A stretch of 64,000 nucleotides of DNA from positions 4,402,001-4,466,000 of the forward strand of contig NZ_CP058907.1 in NCBI RefSeq assembly GCF_013415845.1, in the 5' to 3' direction. Below the pieces are notes generated by a model. That model did no database searches. It saw only the letters and a program-made list of their open reading frames with translations, and was not told the origin of the DNA. Shown in pieces: positions 46,442-55,153 of the stretch. The number at the start of each line of letters is the position of its first letter. The stretch's first letter is position 1. The DNA comes from Rhodopseudomonas palustris (GTDB taxonomy: Bacteria > Pseudomonadota > Alphaproteobacteria > Rhizobiales > Xanthobacteraceae). The position numbers and the translations under genes were made by a program.

Positions 46442-48547
46442 ATGAGTAATTCGGAAGCGATCGACAACACGACCGCAAAGCTGCGTCTTGCGCAGAGCAG
46501 TTCTCTGCTCGCGCTCGCGCTCTTGATCGGCTCTGCGCCGGCGCAGGCGGCGGACACCGATTGGGGCTGGCTGGCGATCGGCGCCCCCGCCGCCAAGGCA
46601 CAGGGGTGGACCGGCAAGGGTGTGGTGGTCGGCGTCGTCGATACCGGCATCGACTTCAGTCACCCCGCATTGAGCGGCCGCGCCTTCGACTACAACTATG
46701 GCTCATTCGTCGCCGGGAGCAATCATCCTCATGCGACACATGTCGCCGGCATCATCGGTGCCACGGACATCAACCGGGGCATGGAGGGCGTAGCCCCCGA
46801 TGTTCGGTTCTCATCGTTGAAGATCTTCACGGGAGCCGGCGGATCCTATCTGGGCGACGCGGCCGTCGCGGACGCCTACGACGGCGCCATCGGGAGCGGC
46901 GTCCGCATCTTCAATAATTCATGGGGGTCGTCGGACTCGATCGCAAATTTCACGTCGCGCGAAGAGCTGGTGGCTCACGAGCCCCTGCTGGTCGGCGCGT
47001 TCACGCGCGCCGTCAACGCCGATGCGGTCCTGGTATGGTCGACCGGCAATGACGGTCGCAGTCAGCCGAGCTGGCAGGCCGCCGCGCCCTACTACATTCA
47101 GGAGCTCAAAGCTAACTGGATTGCGGTGACGTCGGTGGGGGAGAATGGAACGATCGCTTCCTACGCCAACGCCTGCGGCGTCGCCAAGGCGTGGTGCCTC
47201 GCCGCCCCGGGGGGAGATTTCAATCCCGGCATTTATTCGACCATCCCCGGAAACGACTACGGCTACATGTCCGGAACCTCGATGGCGGCGCCCTACGTGA
47301 CCGGCGCGACAGCGATCGCAAGGCAGATGTTCCCCAAGGCGAGCGGGGCGCAGCTCGCCCAGATCGTGCTGCAAACCAGCCGTGACATCGGCGCACCCGG
47401 CATTGATGACGTTTATGGCTGGGGCCTGCTTGCGGTCGATAACATCGTCGACACGATCAACTCGCGTGGCGCGGCGTTGTTCGCGAGTGCAGCCTGGGGC
47501 CGCTTCACCACCCTGTCGGCGATCGGCAACACGGTGCTCGACCGCATCTCCGATCTGCGCAACGGCCGGGGTGACGTCGTCACGGCTCCGCTCGCCTTCG
47601 CCGGGCAAAACGGTGTGTTCAGCCAGAGCGGCTCGAACCCGCGCAACGCCTATGCGGCGGATCTGGCGGCGGCCCCACAGCCCTCCCCGCTCGGCTTCGG
47701 CAATGTCTGGGCTCGCGGTCTGGCCGGGCGGGCCACATTGTCGGGCGGCGCGAGCTCGCCGCAGACGACGGCCGACATCAGTGGCGGCCTGCTCGGCTTT
47801 GACTTGGTCAACAATCAGAACCTGCTGGTCGGCGTCGCGGGCGGCGGATCGAATACCAATCTCACCGCGTCGGGCATCAGCGACAAGGCCGGTGCCCAGG
47901 CTTGGCATGTGCTCGGCTATGCGGCCGCGATGTACGGACCGGCCTTCGTCAACGTCGCCGGCGGTTGGAACAGCTTCGATCAGTCCTATCAGCGTCGTGT
48001 CATCCCCGGCACCGCGGGCACCGTGTTCGCGTCGACGATCAGCGCGGCGCAGTCGTCGTCCACCGACGTGGCCTATTTCTTCCAGGGACGTGGCGGCTGG
48101 ACTTTCCAGACTGAGGTCGGCCGGATCGAGCCTTACGTGCATGGCGCGACCCGCAACCAGAGCTTCGGCGGCTTCAGTGAAACCAACGCCAGCATCTTCA
48201 GTCTGTCGGTGCCCTCGGCGAGTTTATCGGAAGCCGAATATGGTGCAGGCGTGCGCTGGGCCTGCGCGCCGATCAAGACGGTGGACCAACGCGTCGCGGT
48301 CGCACCGACCATCGACCTCGCCTATGTCCGCTTCACCAACGATGGCCCGATCCAGGTCGAGACCAATTTGTTGGGCACCTCCGTGGTGGGCCAGACCGCA
48401 GCACTCGGTGCCGATGCGATCCGCGTCGCTGCCGGGCTGTCGCTGACGAGTTTGGCGGGAATTTCCGGCAGCTTCGGCTATACCGGCACCGTCCGCGACG
48501 CCGCGACCGCCCACACCGTCTCCGGCGGTCTGAGCATCAAGTTCTGA
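46442..48547 (+). CDS. Autotransporter subtilisin-like (S8) serine protease
   Basis: About 701 residues. The N-terminus has a signal-peptide-like segment (LLALALLIGSAPAQAA), followed by an S8 peptidase domain with catalytic D67 (VVDTGIDFSH), H100 (HATHVAGI) and S280 (MSGTSMAAPY). From about residue 420 the sequence becomes Gly/Ala/Ser-rich beta-strand-like (GFGNVWARGLAGRA...) and ends SGGLSIKF with a terminal Phe, typical of a type V autotransporter barrel. The protease should be exposed or released at the cell surface. ATG 46442 has a GGGGGCGG-like site upstream; an in-frame start at 46415 is possible. Confidence 0.88.
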   Translation: MSNSEAIDNTTAKLRLAQSSSLLALALLIGSAPAQAADTDWGWLAIGAPAAKAQGWTGKGVVVGVVDTGIDFSHPALSGRAFDYNYGSFVAGSNHPHATHVAGIIGATDINRGMEGVAPDVRFSSLKIFTGAGGSYLGDAAVADAYDGAIGSGVRIFNNSWGSSDSIANFTSREELVAHEPLLVGAFTRAVNADAVLVWSTGNDGRSQPSWQAAAPYYIQELKANWIAVTSVGENGTIASYANACGVAKAWCLAAPGGDFNPGIYSTIPGNDYGYMSGTSMAAPYVTGATAIARQMFPKASGAQLAQIVLQTSRDIGAPGIDDVYGWGLLAVDNIVDTINSRGAALFASAAWGRFTTLSAIGNTVLDRISDLRNGRGDVVTAPLAFAGQNGVFSQSGSNPRNAYAADLAAAPQPSPLGFGNVWARGLAGRATLSGGASSPQTTADISGGLLGFDLVNNQNLLVGVAGGGSNTNLTASGISDKAGAQAWHVLGYAAAMYGPAFVNVAGGWNSFDQSYQRRVIPGTAGTVFASTISAAQSSSTDVAYFFQGRGGWTFQTEVGRIEPYVHGATRNQSFGGFSETNASIFSLSVPSASLSEAEYGAGVRWACAPIKTVDQRVAVAPTIDLAYVRFTNDGPIQVETNLLGTSVVGQTAALGADAIRVAAGLSLTSLAGISGSFGYTGTVRDAATAHTVSGGLSIKF

Positions 48548-48711
48548 TTGCAGCTCCGCTGGCCGGCGCAGACCTTGGCTTCATGCCGAGCGTCTGTGCC
48601 GTCGCCTTTCAGAGCTGAAGTGCCCGGCGCCAGCCTGCGGCGCCGTCAGGGCAAGCGGCCTGAGTGTTGATCGAGTCCGACAAACAGGCCGTTCTTCGGG
48701 GCTATGCATAC

Positions 48712-49167
48712 TCACGCAGGCTTCGCTGGCGCGTGGCCTTCGGGCAATGCAATTGCTCTCGCAGTTGCTGTGGCCGTCGCGATCAGCCGGTGATCGGAAT
48801 CACGTAGCTCCCCTTCGAGGAACAGGATTTCGCGACCTCTGTGCACCACACGACCTCGGCCGACGAGCCGTCCCGGCCTTCCGGGCCGCATGAAGCTCAC
48901 TTTCAGCTCCAGGGTCTGCGCGATCTGGTCGCCGCCCAGAAAGGCCATCGCCGCCGGCCCCACCGTATCGTCGAGCATCGCGCTCAGAAGGCCGCCTTGG
49001 ACCGATCCAGACGGATTGAGGAAGGATTCCGTTGCCAGAAACTCGACCTCGATGCTCCCCGTTGCCGGATCGATGGCCAGCAGCTTCCAACCCAAAAGCC
49101 GCGCGGCGGGCGGCGCGGGCTGGCGGCCTTCGATCATGTCCCAGAAATATCCCACTCGCTGCGTCAT
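48712..49167 (-). CDS. PaaI/HGG-family hotdog thioesterase
   Basis: About 151 residues. Hotdog-fold features are FLNPSGSVQGGLLSAMLDDTVGPAA (the N/D-x2-G-x-V-(H/Q)-G-G segment, here with Gln instead of His) and LELKVSFMRPGRPGRLVGRGRVVHRGR. Such enzymes hydrolyse aryl- or acyl-CoA thioesters. The Gln substitution (VQGG) is common in some PaaI-like subgroups. ATG 49167 is chosen because AGGAG is 8 bases upstream. No operon partner is present. Confidence 0.85.
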   Translation of the reverse strand: MTQRVGYFWDMIEGRQPAPPAARLLGWKLLAIDPATGSIEVEFLATESFLNPSGSVQGGLLSAMLDDTVGPAAMAFLGGDQIAQTLELKVSFMRPGRPGRLVGRGRVVHRGREILFLEGELRDSDHRLIATATATARAIALPEGHAPAKPA

Positions 49168-49420
49168 CGACGACACTCCTCTGCACCGCGCCTCTCGTTA
49201 GCCGCAGAAACGAGCCGGCACCTTCACGCGACGGATATTCGCTATACGATGGCTCCTGACAGCGTGGCGTCCGCTCCACCAGCCGGCGGCCGAGCCGCGT
49301 TTCGAGGTCGTCGAGGCCGCGCGGCGCGCTACGGATGCGCGACGTCGAGCAGTGACGTTTCGGATCGGTGCCGTCACGCTGTCTCAGACCACAAAAACAG
49401 CTGCAACATCGTAGTAACCA

Positions 49421-50374
49421 TTAAGGCGCAGCCTTGTTTTCGACCCATGGCGAGCCGCGCTGGACGACGGTGTTTGCGTAGATGAGGAGCTTTCGAGCGC
49501 AGGCGACGAGGGCGTAATTGTGCGCATAGCCTCGGGCTTTGAGGCGGGCGTAGAGCGCGCACAGGGCCTTGTTCCAGCGGAAGGAGGCTGGCAGCGCCGC
49601 AGCAAACAACGAGCGTCGTAGGCGGGCTCGGCCACCGGCAATGTGGCGCTCCCCCTTACGCTTGCCGCTATCGTCGTCGAACGGCGCAAGGCCTGCGAGT
49701 GCCGCCGCCTTCTCTCGGCTGATCTGGCCGAGTTCTGGCATGCGGATGATCAGCGCCAGCGCCGTCCGCGCACCGATGCCGGGCACGCTGAGCACCAGAT
49801 CGAGACGCCGCGCCAAATCCACATGCTCGCGCAATTGGTCGTCAATGCGTTCGAGCTCGGCGAGCCGTCGCGCCTTCAGCCGATCGATGTCGTCGAGGAC
49901 CAGGCGCCGTCGCCGTGGCTCGTCGAGATGTTCGAGCCGGGTTTTGAGGCGGACAATGTCTTCTTCAATCTGCTCGACGAACGTCAGGTGATCCGCGAAG
50001 TCCGTGAGCCTTTCGTCCGCTTCGATCGACGGAGTATCGAGCAGCGCCGCACAGGCCGCGATCAGTACGGCGTCCAAGACATCATTCTTGGCGCGGCGCA
50101 GATGCAGCCGGGCGAAGTTCTTGACCTGGATCGGCTGCAACACCAGGACGACGAAGCCTTTGGCCCGCAGATGCGAGACTACGCCGCGTTCGTATCCGCC
50201 GGTGGCTTCGATACCGACCTTCGTGACGCCCGCCTTGGCCAGATCGGCGGCCAATCGTCGCCATCCAGCCGCAGCATTCGCCACTTGCCATCGCTGCTCC
50301 CGGCCATGCACCGCGACGTCGAGCTTGTCCTTGGCCGTATCGATGCCGGCCGTTCCCGTGCTAGTCTTCGTCAT
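49421..50374 (-). mobile_element. IS110-family transposase gene
   Basis: 317 residues from the ATG at 50374. The N-terminal DEDD domain has GIDTAKDKLDVAVHG, IEATGGYE and RAKNDVLDAVLIAACA. The C-terminal transposase_20-type domain has VPGIGARTALALI, LAGLAPFDDDSGKRKG and the conserved serine region GGRARLRRSLFAAALPASFRW. It is full length with no frame breaks, so the element may be active. IS110 elements lack clear inverted ends, so I could not fix its borders; the noncoding flank at 50375-50704 may include the bridge-RNA region. Confidence 0.9.
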
Positions 50375-50704
50375 CTTCGTCGACCCCTGCCTTGTGAAGC
50401 GAACCAAGTTGTTCCGGCAACCATCCGGGTCCGATGAAGGCACTGGCGCGATCACGCTACGGGGCAGTCAAAGACGACTCAGGGCGGGTACGATCCGATC
50501 GCCAGCCGCTCTGCCGCGGATGGCCGTCCGCGGCAGAGCATTCCTTTCGGAACACCCCAACGATATTCGATTTCGTTATTACAAGGGTGGGTTAGCCGAA
50601 GGCTTAACCCGCCGAAAAGCCGTAACGGCTTGCCTTGGCGCAATGGCGCATTGTGCTAAACTAACCGCCCCACGAGTTTATTTAGCTTATAACAATCAAG
50701 GGTT
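50375..50704. other. Noncoding region between IS110 and the HEPN module
   Basis: About 330 bp. It starts with the 5' flank of the IS110 transposase, where a bridge RNA would be encoded in this family. At about 50590-50625 it has an imperfect hairpin (GGGTTAGCC-GAA-GGCTTAACCC). It then becomes AT-rich towards the next gene. No protein-coding frame is supported. Confidence 0.45.
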
Positions 50705-51148
50705 TCATCGTAGTACGATTATCAAACAGCCATGAGCAGCCTGCACAGCCCCATCCAAGAGAACGTCGTTAGCAGGGTACTCACCTGCCACATGCGCAAT
50801 CCTATTCCGGAGGTTCGCAACCCTCTTGATACAGTCATCTTTGACTATTCTTGGCAGTAGGGACGGCGAAGCATTAACCAACGCATTGAGGTACCCTCCC
50901 ATATTTCGCCTATCAAGAGGAAGGGTTATCGCCTTTGATTGAACTACCGATCGAAGCGACGTTTCAAGGCAACGCGACAGATGCAACAACCCAAGTAAAC
51001 GCCGTCGGCGCAAGGGCTGCATCCCAGCTAAGCGCTTAATCTCCTGAAGCTCATCAATCACGGCCGCCTTGACCACCACATCCTGAAATCCCGGAGACGC
51101 ATTCACAAGCAGGATAAGCGTGTCGATTCGTTTACCCGAGGCTTTCAT
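50705..51148 (-). CDS. HEPN-like small protein
   Basis: 147 residues. Predicted mostly helical, with RNRIAH (an R-x4-H motif of HEPN RNases) in the segment VANLRNRIAHVAGEYPAND. Earlier helices (RRLLGLLHLSRCLETSLRSVV) fit a four-helix HEPN core. HEPN proteins often cleave RNA in toxin-antitoxin, CRISPR or abortive-infection systems. Its ATG overlaps the stop of the upstream 286-aa gene (ATGA), and AGGTGAG precedes it. The base composition is visibly less GC-rich than chromosomal neighbours, suggesting acquisition. The exact family is not recognised. Confidence 0.55.
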   Translation of the reverse strand: MKASGKRIDTLILLVNASPGFQDVVVKAAVIDELQEIKRLAGMQPLRRRRLLGLLHLSRCLETSLRSVVQSKAITLPLDRRNMGGYLNALVNASPSLLPRIVKDDCIKRVANLRNRIAHVAGEYPANDVLLDGAVQAAHGCLIIVLR

Positions 51149-52005
51149 TGCTCACCTGAACCATCGAACCCACTCGTTAGCGTTCGATACATAGAAGCGG
51201 CTTCTGACACGATACTCAGGTCGTCCGTCGGAAGCAGCGAGATGCCGGAAAATGCTAAGGCATAAACCTCTTTCCCTCTCAAAGGAAACAGATCTAGCGC
51301 ATTTGCTGCAATAGCCAGTTCAGGACCACTGTGAGGAACGGGATATGGAACTCCCCGGTCGAGCTGATACGCACTCAGCAAGCGCGCTGTGAGAGCGGCA
51401 CTCAACTGCCGCTTCAAGTTAGACTGAGTTTTCCCCGAGAGAACAGATGCATACACACCCTCAACAACGATGCGATTTCTAGGACTATAGCGCACCTCAC
51501 CCGTCGATATCCGCCAGCGATCGTGACCCATCGACGCAATCGACCGGCCATCGCTGGAGCTCCTCCTTAATACTCGTTCAGCACGGTAGGCCATACGGAC
51601 GACTCGCATGCATAGATCGAAATTCTGAGAAGACAGACTTTGTATCTCCGGCTTCATAGGTTCGGAATTTCCAAAATCATTTGGAGAATTGAGGAATTGA
51701 ACCAAGTGCGGATCAGTCTCGGTCGTGGTTAAGCCGAAGTGCGATTGCAGAAAAGAGAGACGGTGCTCTTCAGGCCGTTTAAACATCAGTACGGTGCGCA
51801 CAAATCTCGGCAATGCCAGTCGGGCAGAAATCAGCCTCGCCAAAAGGTGCGCAGGATTTCGGAGTTCGACAGCTTGCGGTACGAAAATAGCGCACAAATT
51901 GTCTGGGCCACCGACGAGCACGTCCGGCCCTCTTAGAAGAAAGGGATGATCAGGTCGCTCAACACGTTGGTTACCCGGAACAAAGTCAAAAAAGAAGAAG
52001 AACAT
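51145..52005 (-). CDS. Uncharacterised protein coupled to the HEPN-like gene
   Basis: 286 residues from ATG 52005. Family not recognised. The N-terminus (FLLRGPDVLVGGPDNLCAIF, then a VELR segment and RLISARLALPRFVRTVLMF) has an alternating strand/helix pattern. Its D28 and E47-x-R49 loosely recall a PD-(D/E)xK nuclease core, but Lys is missing, so this is weak. The C-terminal half is mixed alpha/beta (RISTGEVRYSPRNRIVVEGVYAS). The start region has poly-Phe (MFFFFFDF). It is co-translated with the HEPN-like gene and shares its lower GC. It could be a toxin partner, antitoxin or effector sensor. Confidence 0.5.
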   Translation of the reverse strand: MFFFFFDFVPGNQRVERPDHPFLLRGPDVLVGGPDNLCAIFVPQAVELRNPAHLLARLISARLALPRFVRTVLMFKRPEEHRLSFLQSHFGLTTTETDPHLVQFLNSPNDFGNSEPMKPEIQSLSSQNFDLCMRVVRMAYRAERVLRRSSSDGRSIASMGHDRWRISTGEVRYSPRNRIVVEGVYASVLSGKTQSNLKRQLSAALTARLLSAYQLDRGVPYPVPHSGPELAIAANALDLFPLRGKEVYALAFSGISLLPTDDLSIVSEAASMYRTLTSGFDGSGEQ

Positions 52006-52291
52006 GAGCAAAATTTCTCAGGACTGATATGTGCGTTCACTCGATTGAATGACAAATCCAATGACAGCTACTTAGCGCGGTAAAGGAGCCGCTCCATCAG
52101 ATCGATTTACAAACGACATGCAACGCACAAGTCTAGCTCAGAGCGACGCGGAGTATCCCATTGTTCGAATGTGGCCACTCTAGTAATCTTGCACCTTTGC
52201 ACAATACGGTCAGCAATTCACGAGAAACCTAGATCAGCTTTGCACACCACTGCAACCAATGACCTCTACTGTCTGAGATGCATTCAATTCC
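52006..52291. other. AT-rich intergenic region upstream of the HEPN module
   Basis: About 285 bp between the 286-aa gene and the IS481 left end. No coding frame is seen. It ends in CAATTCC (52285-52291), the left copy of the IS481 target duplication. Confidence 0.45.
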
Positions 52292-53560
52292 TGTACAGAG
52301 AGGGTAATCGGCTGACAGTGCCGCGGTGAGCGGGCGGCGTCAGGCGGCTACTTTGGTGGCTTGTTTTCCGGCTTTCTTTCCCTCCTTCCTTTGCTGTGAC
52401 GTGGGCAGCCCTTCGACGAAGGCGGTGGCCGGTGTGCGGCCGTTCATGCCGCGGCCCTGGTGCGGCCGGCGCTGATTGTAGCCGACCAGGTAGTCGTCGA
52501 GAACGGTCTGCATCTCGTCGATGGTTTCGAACCAGGTGCGGCGACCCTCGACCCGGAAGTGCTCGTCGAGCAGGGTGCGGTGCAGCCGCTCGACGATGCC
52601 GTTGGACTGCGGCCGCTTCACCCGTGTGGTGCGGTGGTCGATGTCCTCGAGCTGCAGGAACAGCTCGTAGGGATGCTGGTCGGGCCGGCCGCAGAACTCC
52701 CGGCCGTTGTCGGACAGCACGGTCTCGATTTTGGCGTCGTGCGCCTCGAAGGTCGGCAGCACGTCGTTGTTCATCAAATGCACGGCGGTGACCGGCAGCT
52801 TGCTGGAGTAGAGCCGGGCGAAGGCGTAGCGGCTATGGCAGTCGATCGCGGTCTGCAGATAGACCTTGCCGACACCCTTGAGCGTGCCGACGAAGAAAGT
52901 GTCGACGGCGACGAGGCTGCCGGTGTGCGGGGCCTCGATGTGGCGCTCCCGGAACTCGGGCGAGAACCGTTCGAGCAGCCTTGTCTGTTCGTCCGAGAGC
53001 TCGATGGTGCGCTCGGCGGTGGTCTTCTCCAGCCGCAGCAGCCGCTCGTGCTTGGTCAGCAGGCCATGGCGCTGCCACACCCCGCGGATGCCGCCGGCGG
53101 AGACCTGCAGGCCTTTCAGCCGCAGCTCCTGCTCGACACGCACCGCGCCGTGGCACGGGTGCACCAGGGCGTGGTCGAGCACGGCTGCCTCGATCTCGGC
53201 CGAGACGCGGTTGGGATGCGGCCCCCTGGCGCCGGGCAGCCGGTCGATCAGGCCTTCGGCGCCGAAGGTCTGGAAGTTGCGGCGGATCTCGTAGAACTGC
53301 TGCCGGGAATAACCCATCACCTTGCAGGCGCGGCTGACGTTCTGAAGATCCGTGGCCAGCTCCAGCAACGAGAGCTTGCGCCGTGCTATCTTGTCCTTGG
53401 AGGTCATGATCGTTTGTCCTTGAGGTTCGATTGGTCGTTTGGCGACACCATCAAACCCGCTCGGACGCGGCGTGACCACCGGAACCGGGCGCTCGGACTC
53501 TTGCGGTCCGCGCCCGGTTCTTTCGGGGCCAAACTGTCAGGTGATTACGATCTCAGGACA
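52292..53560 (-). mobile_element. Complete IS481-family insertion sequence
   Basis: A 1269-bp element. Terminal inverted repeats of 26 bp (52292-52317 and 53535-53560) begin TGT and share TGT...GTAATC...CTGACA; about three quarters of positions match. The flanks carry a perfect 7-bp direct duplication, CAATTCC, at 52285-52291 and 53561-53567. The single transposase gene lies inside on the minus strand. Perfect duplications and an intact gene indicate a fairly recent insertion. Confidence 0.88.
52340..53407 (-). CDS. IS481-family DDE transposase
   Basis: About 355 residues from ATG 53407. The N-terminal HTH is SLLELATDLQNVSRACKVMGYSRQQFYEIRR. The DDE catalytic domain has VAVDTFFVGTLKGVGKVYLQ (first Asp), ETVLSDNGREFCG (second Asp) and the final Glu in NGIVERLHRTLLDEHF. 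It is intact and ends in a Lys-rich tail (KEGKKAGKQATKVAA). It moves the enclosing element by cut-and-paste integration. Confidence 0.93.
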   Translation of the reverse strand: MTSKDKIARRKLSLLELATDLQNVSRACKVMGYSRQQFYEIRRNFQTFGAEGLIDRLPGARGPHPNRVSAEIEAAVLDHALVHPCHGAVRVEQELRLKGLQVSAGGIRGVWQRHGLLTKHERLLRLEKTTAERTIELSDEQTRLLERFSPEFRERHIEAPHTGSLVAVDTFFVGTLKGVGKVYLQTAIDCHSRYAFARLYSSKLPVTAVHLMNNDVLPTFEAHDAKIETVLSDNGREFCGRPDQHPYELFLQLEDIDHRTTRVKRPQSNGIVERLHRTLLDEHFRVEGRRTWFETIDEMQTVLDDYLVGYNQRRPHQGRGMNGRTPATAFVEGLPTSQQRKEGKKAGKQATKVAA

Positions 53561-53589
53561 CAATTCCGTGTCTCAGGCTCCCGATTTGA

Positions 53590-53843
53590 TAGAAGCCCCG
53601 GATCGCTCCAGGGCCTTCATGGATGGCCGGGACGAGCCCGGCCACGACGGCGTCAGGTGGATCGGCGGTGCGTCGTTCGTGACGCGCGCCCTCCTCATCA
53701 GTACCGATAATGCTCCGCCTTGAACAGTTCCTCGACCTTGACGCCGATGTAGTCGGCCTGTCCTTGCGCAGTTTTGGTGAACTTGACGCCGATCTTGGCG
53801 AGGCGCAGGCGGGCGACCTTTTCGTAGAGGGACTTCGGCAGCA
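53590..53843 (-). pseudogene. Diverged duplicate of the ahcY 3' end with its downstream repeat
   Basis: This stretch copies 55037-55299 in the same orientation. It includes the last ~48 codons of ahcY (readable minus-strand C-terminus ...KAEHYRY with a few changes), the palindrome GGCCGGGACGAGCCCGGCC and a decayed version of the terminator hairpin. It has compensating single-base indels around 53760-53780. Similarity stops abruptly near 53843. It is noncoding as it stands. The two copies form direct repeats around the 176/147-aa plus HEPN-like module. Confidence 0.75.
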
Positions 53844-53937
53844 AGAAGTGGCGAACGAGCGCGATATCCAGGACGGCAGAAGCTCCCTCAATATACTCGC
53901 CGGCGTCGCTTCGCCCAAGCGGCTCTGCGTGCTGGCC

Positions 53938-54393
53938 TCAGGTCCGCAGTTCGGATTGCCAGCGATAGAGGTCTGCTTCGAGTGCGTCGATGGAGCCGAC
54001 AGCGTTCGTGGTCCCGCCGTGAGCACAGTGATTGCGCGTTGCATAGGTTTGCAGGACGCGCCGGAATGACGGTGACTGGCTGTCCAACACCATCGCAAGC
54101 CGAGTATCGAACGGCACTTTATTCCCTCTCAACGACGGCGTGTCCCAGCCGCGCCGAGAATTCCAGTCGGGGTTGGTGATCCGCGCGTTGACAGCCTCTT
54201 CGAATTTCGAATTCACCGCCTTCTCGAATTGTCCGAACATCAGCACAAATACGGCGCGCTCCAAGATGTCGCGCCTCAATTCCATTCGATCAATGGCGGC
54301 AATGTCGCCGCTTCTCGCCCGTTCTGCGGTTTCGGATTGGTAACGAGCGAAGAACCAATCGTAGCTGGCCTTAATCTCTGGAAGCTTGTCCAT
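53938..54393 (-). CDS. HEPN-like protein of the second module
   Basis: 151 residues, mostly helical. Helices near the N-terminus (LRRDILERAVFVLMFGQFEKAVNSKFEEAV) are followed late by TYATRNHCAHGGTTNA. There RNHCAH matches the R-N-x3-H HEPN RNase motif. Its start lies 1 bp after the upstream gene's stop, so the two are translated together. The HEPN reading is from this motif and fold-like pattern, not from a database match. It differs clearly from the HEPN-like protein at 50705-51148. Confidence 0.6.
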   Translation of the reverse strand: MDKLPEIKASYDWFFARYQSETAERARSGDIAAIDRMELRRDILERAVFVLMFGQFEKAVNSKFEEAVNARITNPDWNSRRGWDTPSLRGNKVPFDTRLAMVLDSQSPSFRRVLQTYATRNHCAHGGTTNAVGSIDALEADLYRWQSELRT

Positions 54394-54394
54394 C

Positions 54395-54838
54395 TCAAAT
54401 CAAGTTCGCTAATATTTCTGGCGAAAAGGGTTCGCCTTCACGCTTCGAGCTCGTTCGGAAAATCGTCCACCGAGGAGGCTCTCCGCGCTCGGCCAAATCG
54501 ACGATGATGAATGTGCCCTTCGACGTATAAAGATCGACGCGGCCATTCGCACCGATCACCCACAACCCCTTCGGTTTGAACAGCGCGTAACCGCACTCTC
54601 CGTCCAAGCGAAGCGTCGGCTGGCTTGTCGGGGGGAGATTGAACTTCTGCATGAGTTCTTCATGCATCGAGACCTTACCGCGGTCGTCGACCTGCCATCC
54701 GTTGTCTCGCGCCCAACCGCCCACGTCGCGGAACAAATCACTAAGGCGATTTTTCCAATCCTGGACACGCTCTTCAACGTGTTGCTTGGTGACCTGCGTC
54801 TCCGTGCCACCGTCCACAACGTCGAGATCGTCGCTCAT
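54395..54838 (-). CDS. Uncharacterised protein paired with the second HEPN-like gene
   Basis: 147 residues from ATG 54838, where GGAGAG gives a good ribosome site; the frame stays open to a TTG at 54925 and the start is not certain. It has an acidic helical N-terminal half (VTKQHVEERVQDWKNRLSDLFRDVGGWARD). A beta-rich C-terminal half follows (RLDGECGYALFKPKGLWVIGANGRVDLYT, SKGTFIIVDLAERGEPPRW). Family not recognised. Genomic pairing suggests an antitoxin, inhibitor or immunity-type partner of the HEPN-like protein. Confidence 0.55.
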   Translation of the reverse strand: MSDDLDVVDGGTETQVTKQHVEERVQDWKNRLSDLFRDVGGWARDNGWQVDDRGKVSMHEELMQKFNLPPTSQPTLRLDGECGYALFKPKGLWVIGANGRVDLYTSKGTFIIVDLAERGEPPRWTIFRTSSKREGEPFSPEILANLI

Positions 54839-55039
54839 GGCTCTCCACTCCATTTCAGTAAGTTTTACCTCTGGTCGTGGCCATATCCAGATCTCCATAT
54901 TTGGAGGAAGCTGATCCGGAATCAATAACTCTTTCGGCCCTTCCGCATCCTGGGGTGGATTCGGCGTCTGCCGCTTTCAGCAGGCAGGCCTGCCCGAGCG
55001 ACCTCGATCCAAGAACCAAATTGATCATGGGACAATAAA

Positions 55040-55064
55040 AGCCCCGGAGCATTACTCCGGGGCT
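55040..55064 (-). terminator. Intrinsic terminator of ahcY
   Basis: AGCCCCGGAG (55040-55049) pairs perfectly with CTCCGGGGCT (55055-55064) around a 5-base loop. On the minus strand it is followed by TTTTATT, giving a classic Rho-independent terminator about 90 bp after the ahcY stop codon. Confidence 0.85.
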
Positions 55065-55076
55065 TCGCTGTTTCGT

Positions 55077-55140
55077 GGATGGCCAGGACGAGCCTGGCCA
55101 TGACGGCGTCAGGTGGATCGGCGACGCGTCGTTCGTGACG
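55077..55140. repeat. Palindromic repeat downstream of ahcY
   Basis: GATGGCCAGGACGAGCCTGGCCATGACGG contains a GGCCAGG/CCTGGCC hairpin; an inverted GTCGTTCGTGAC-type motif follows. Its counterpart in the duplicate is at about 53620-53685, with GGCCGGG/CCCGGCC compensatory changes that keep the stem. Confidence 0.6.
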
Positions 55141-55153
55141 CCCCCTCGCCTCC

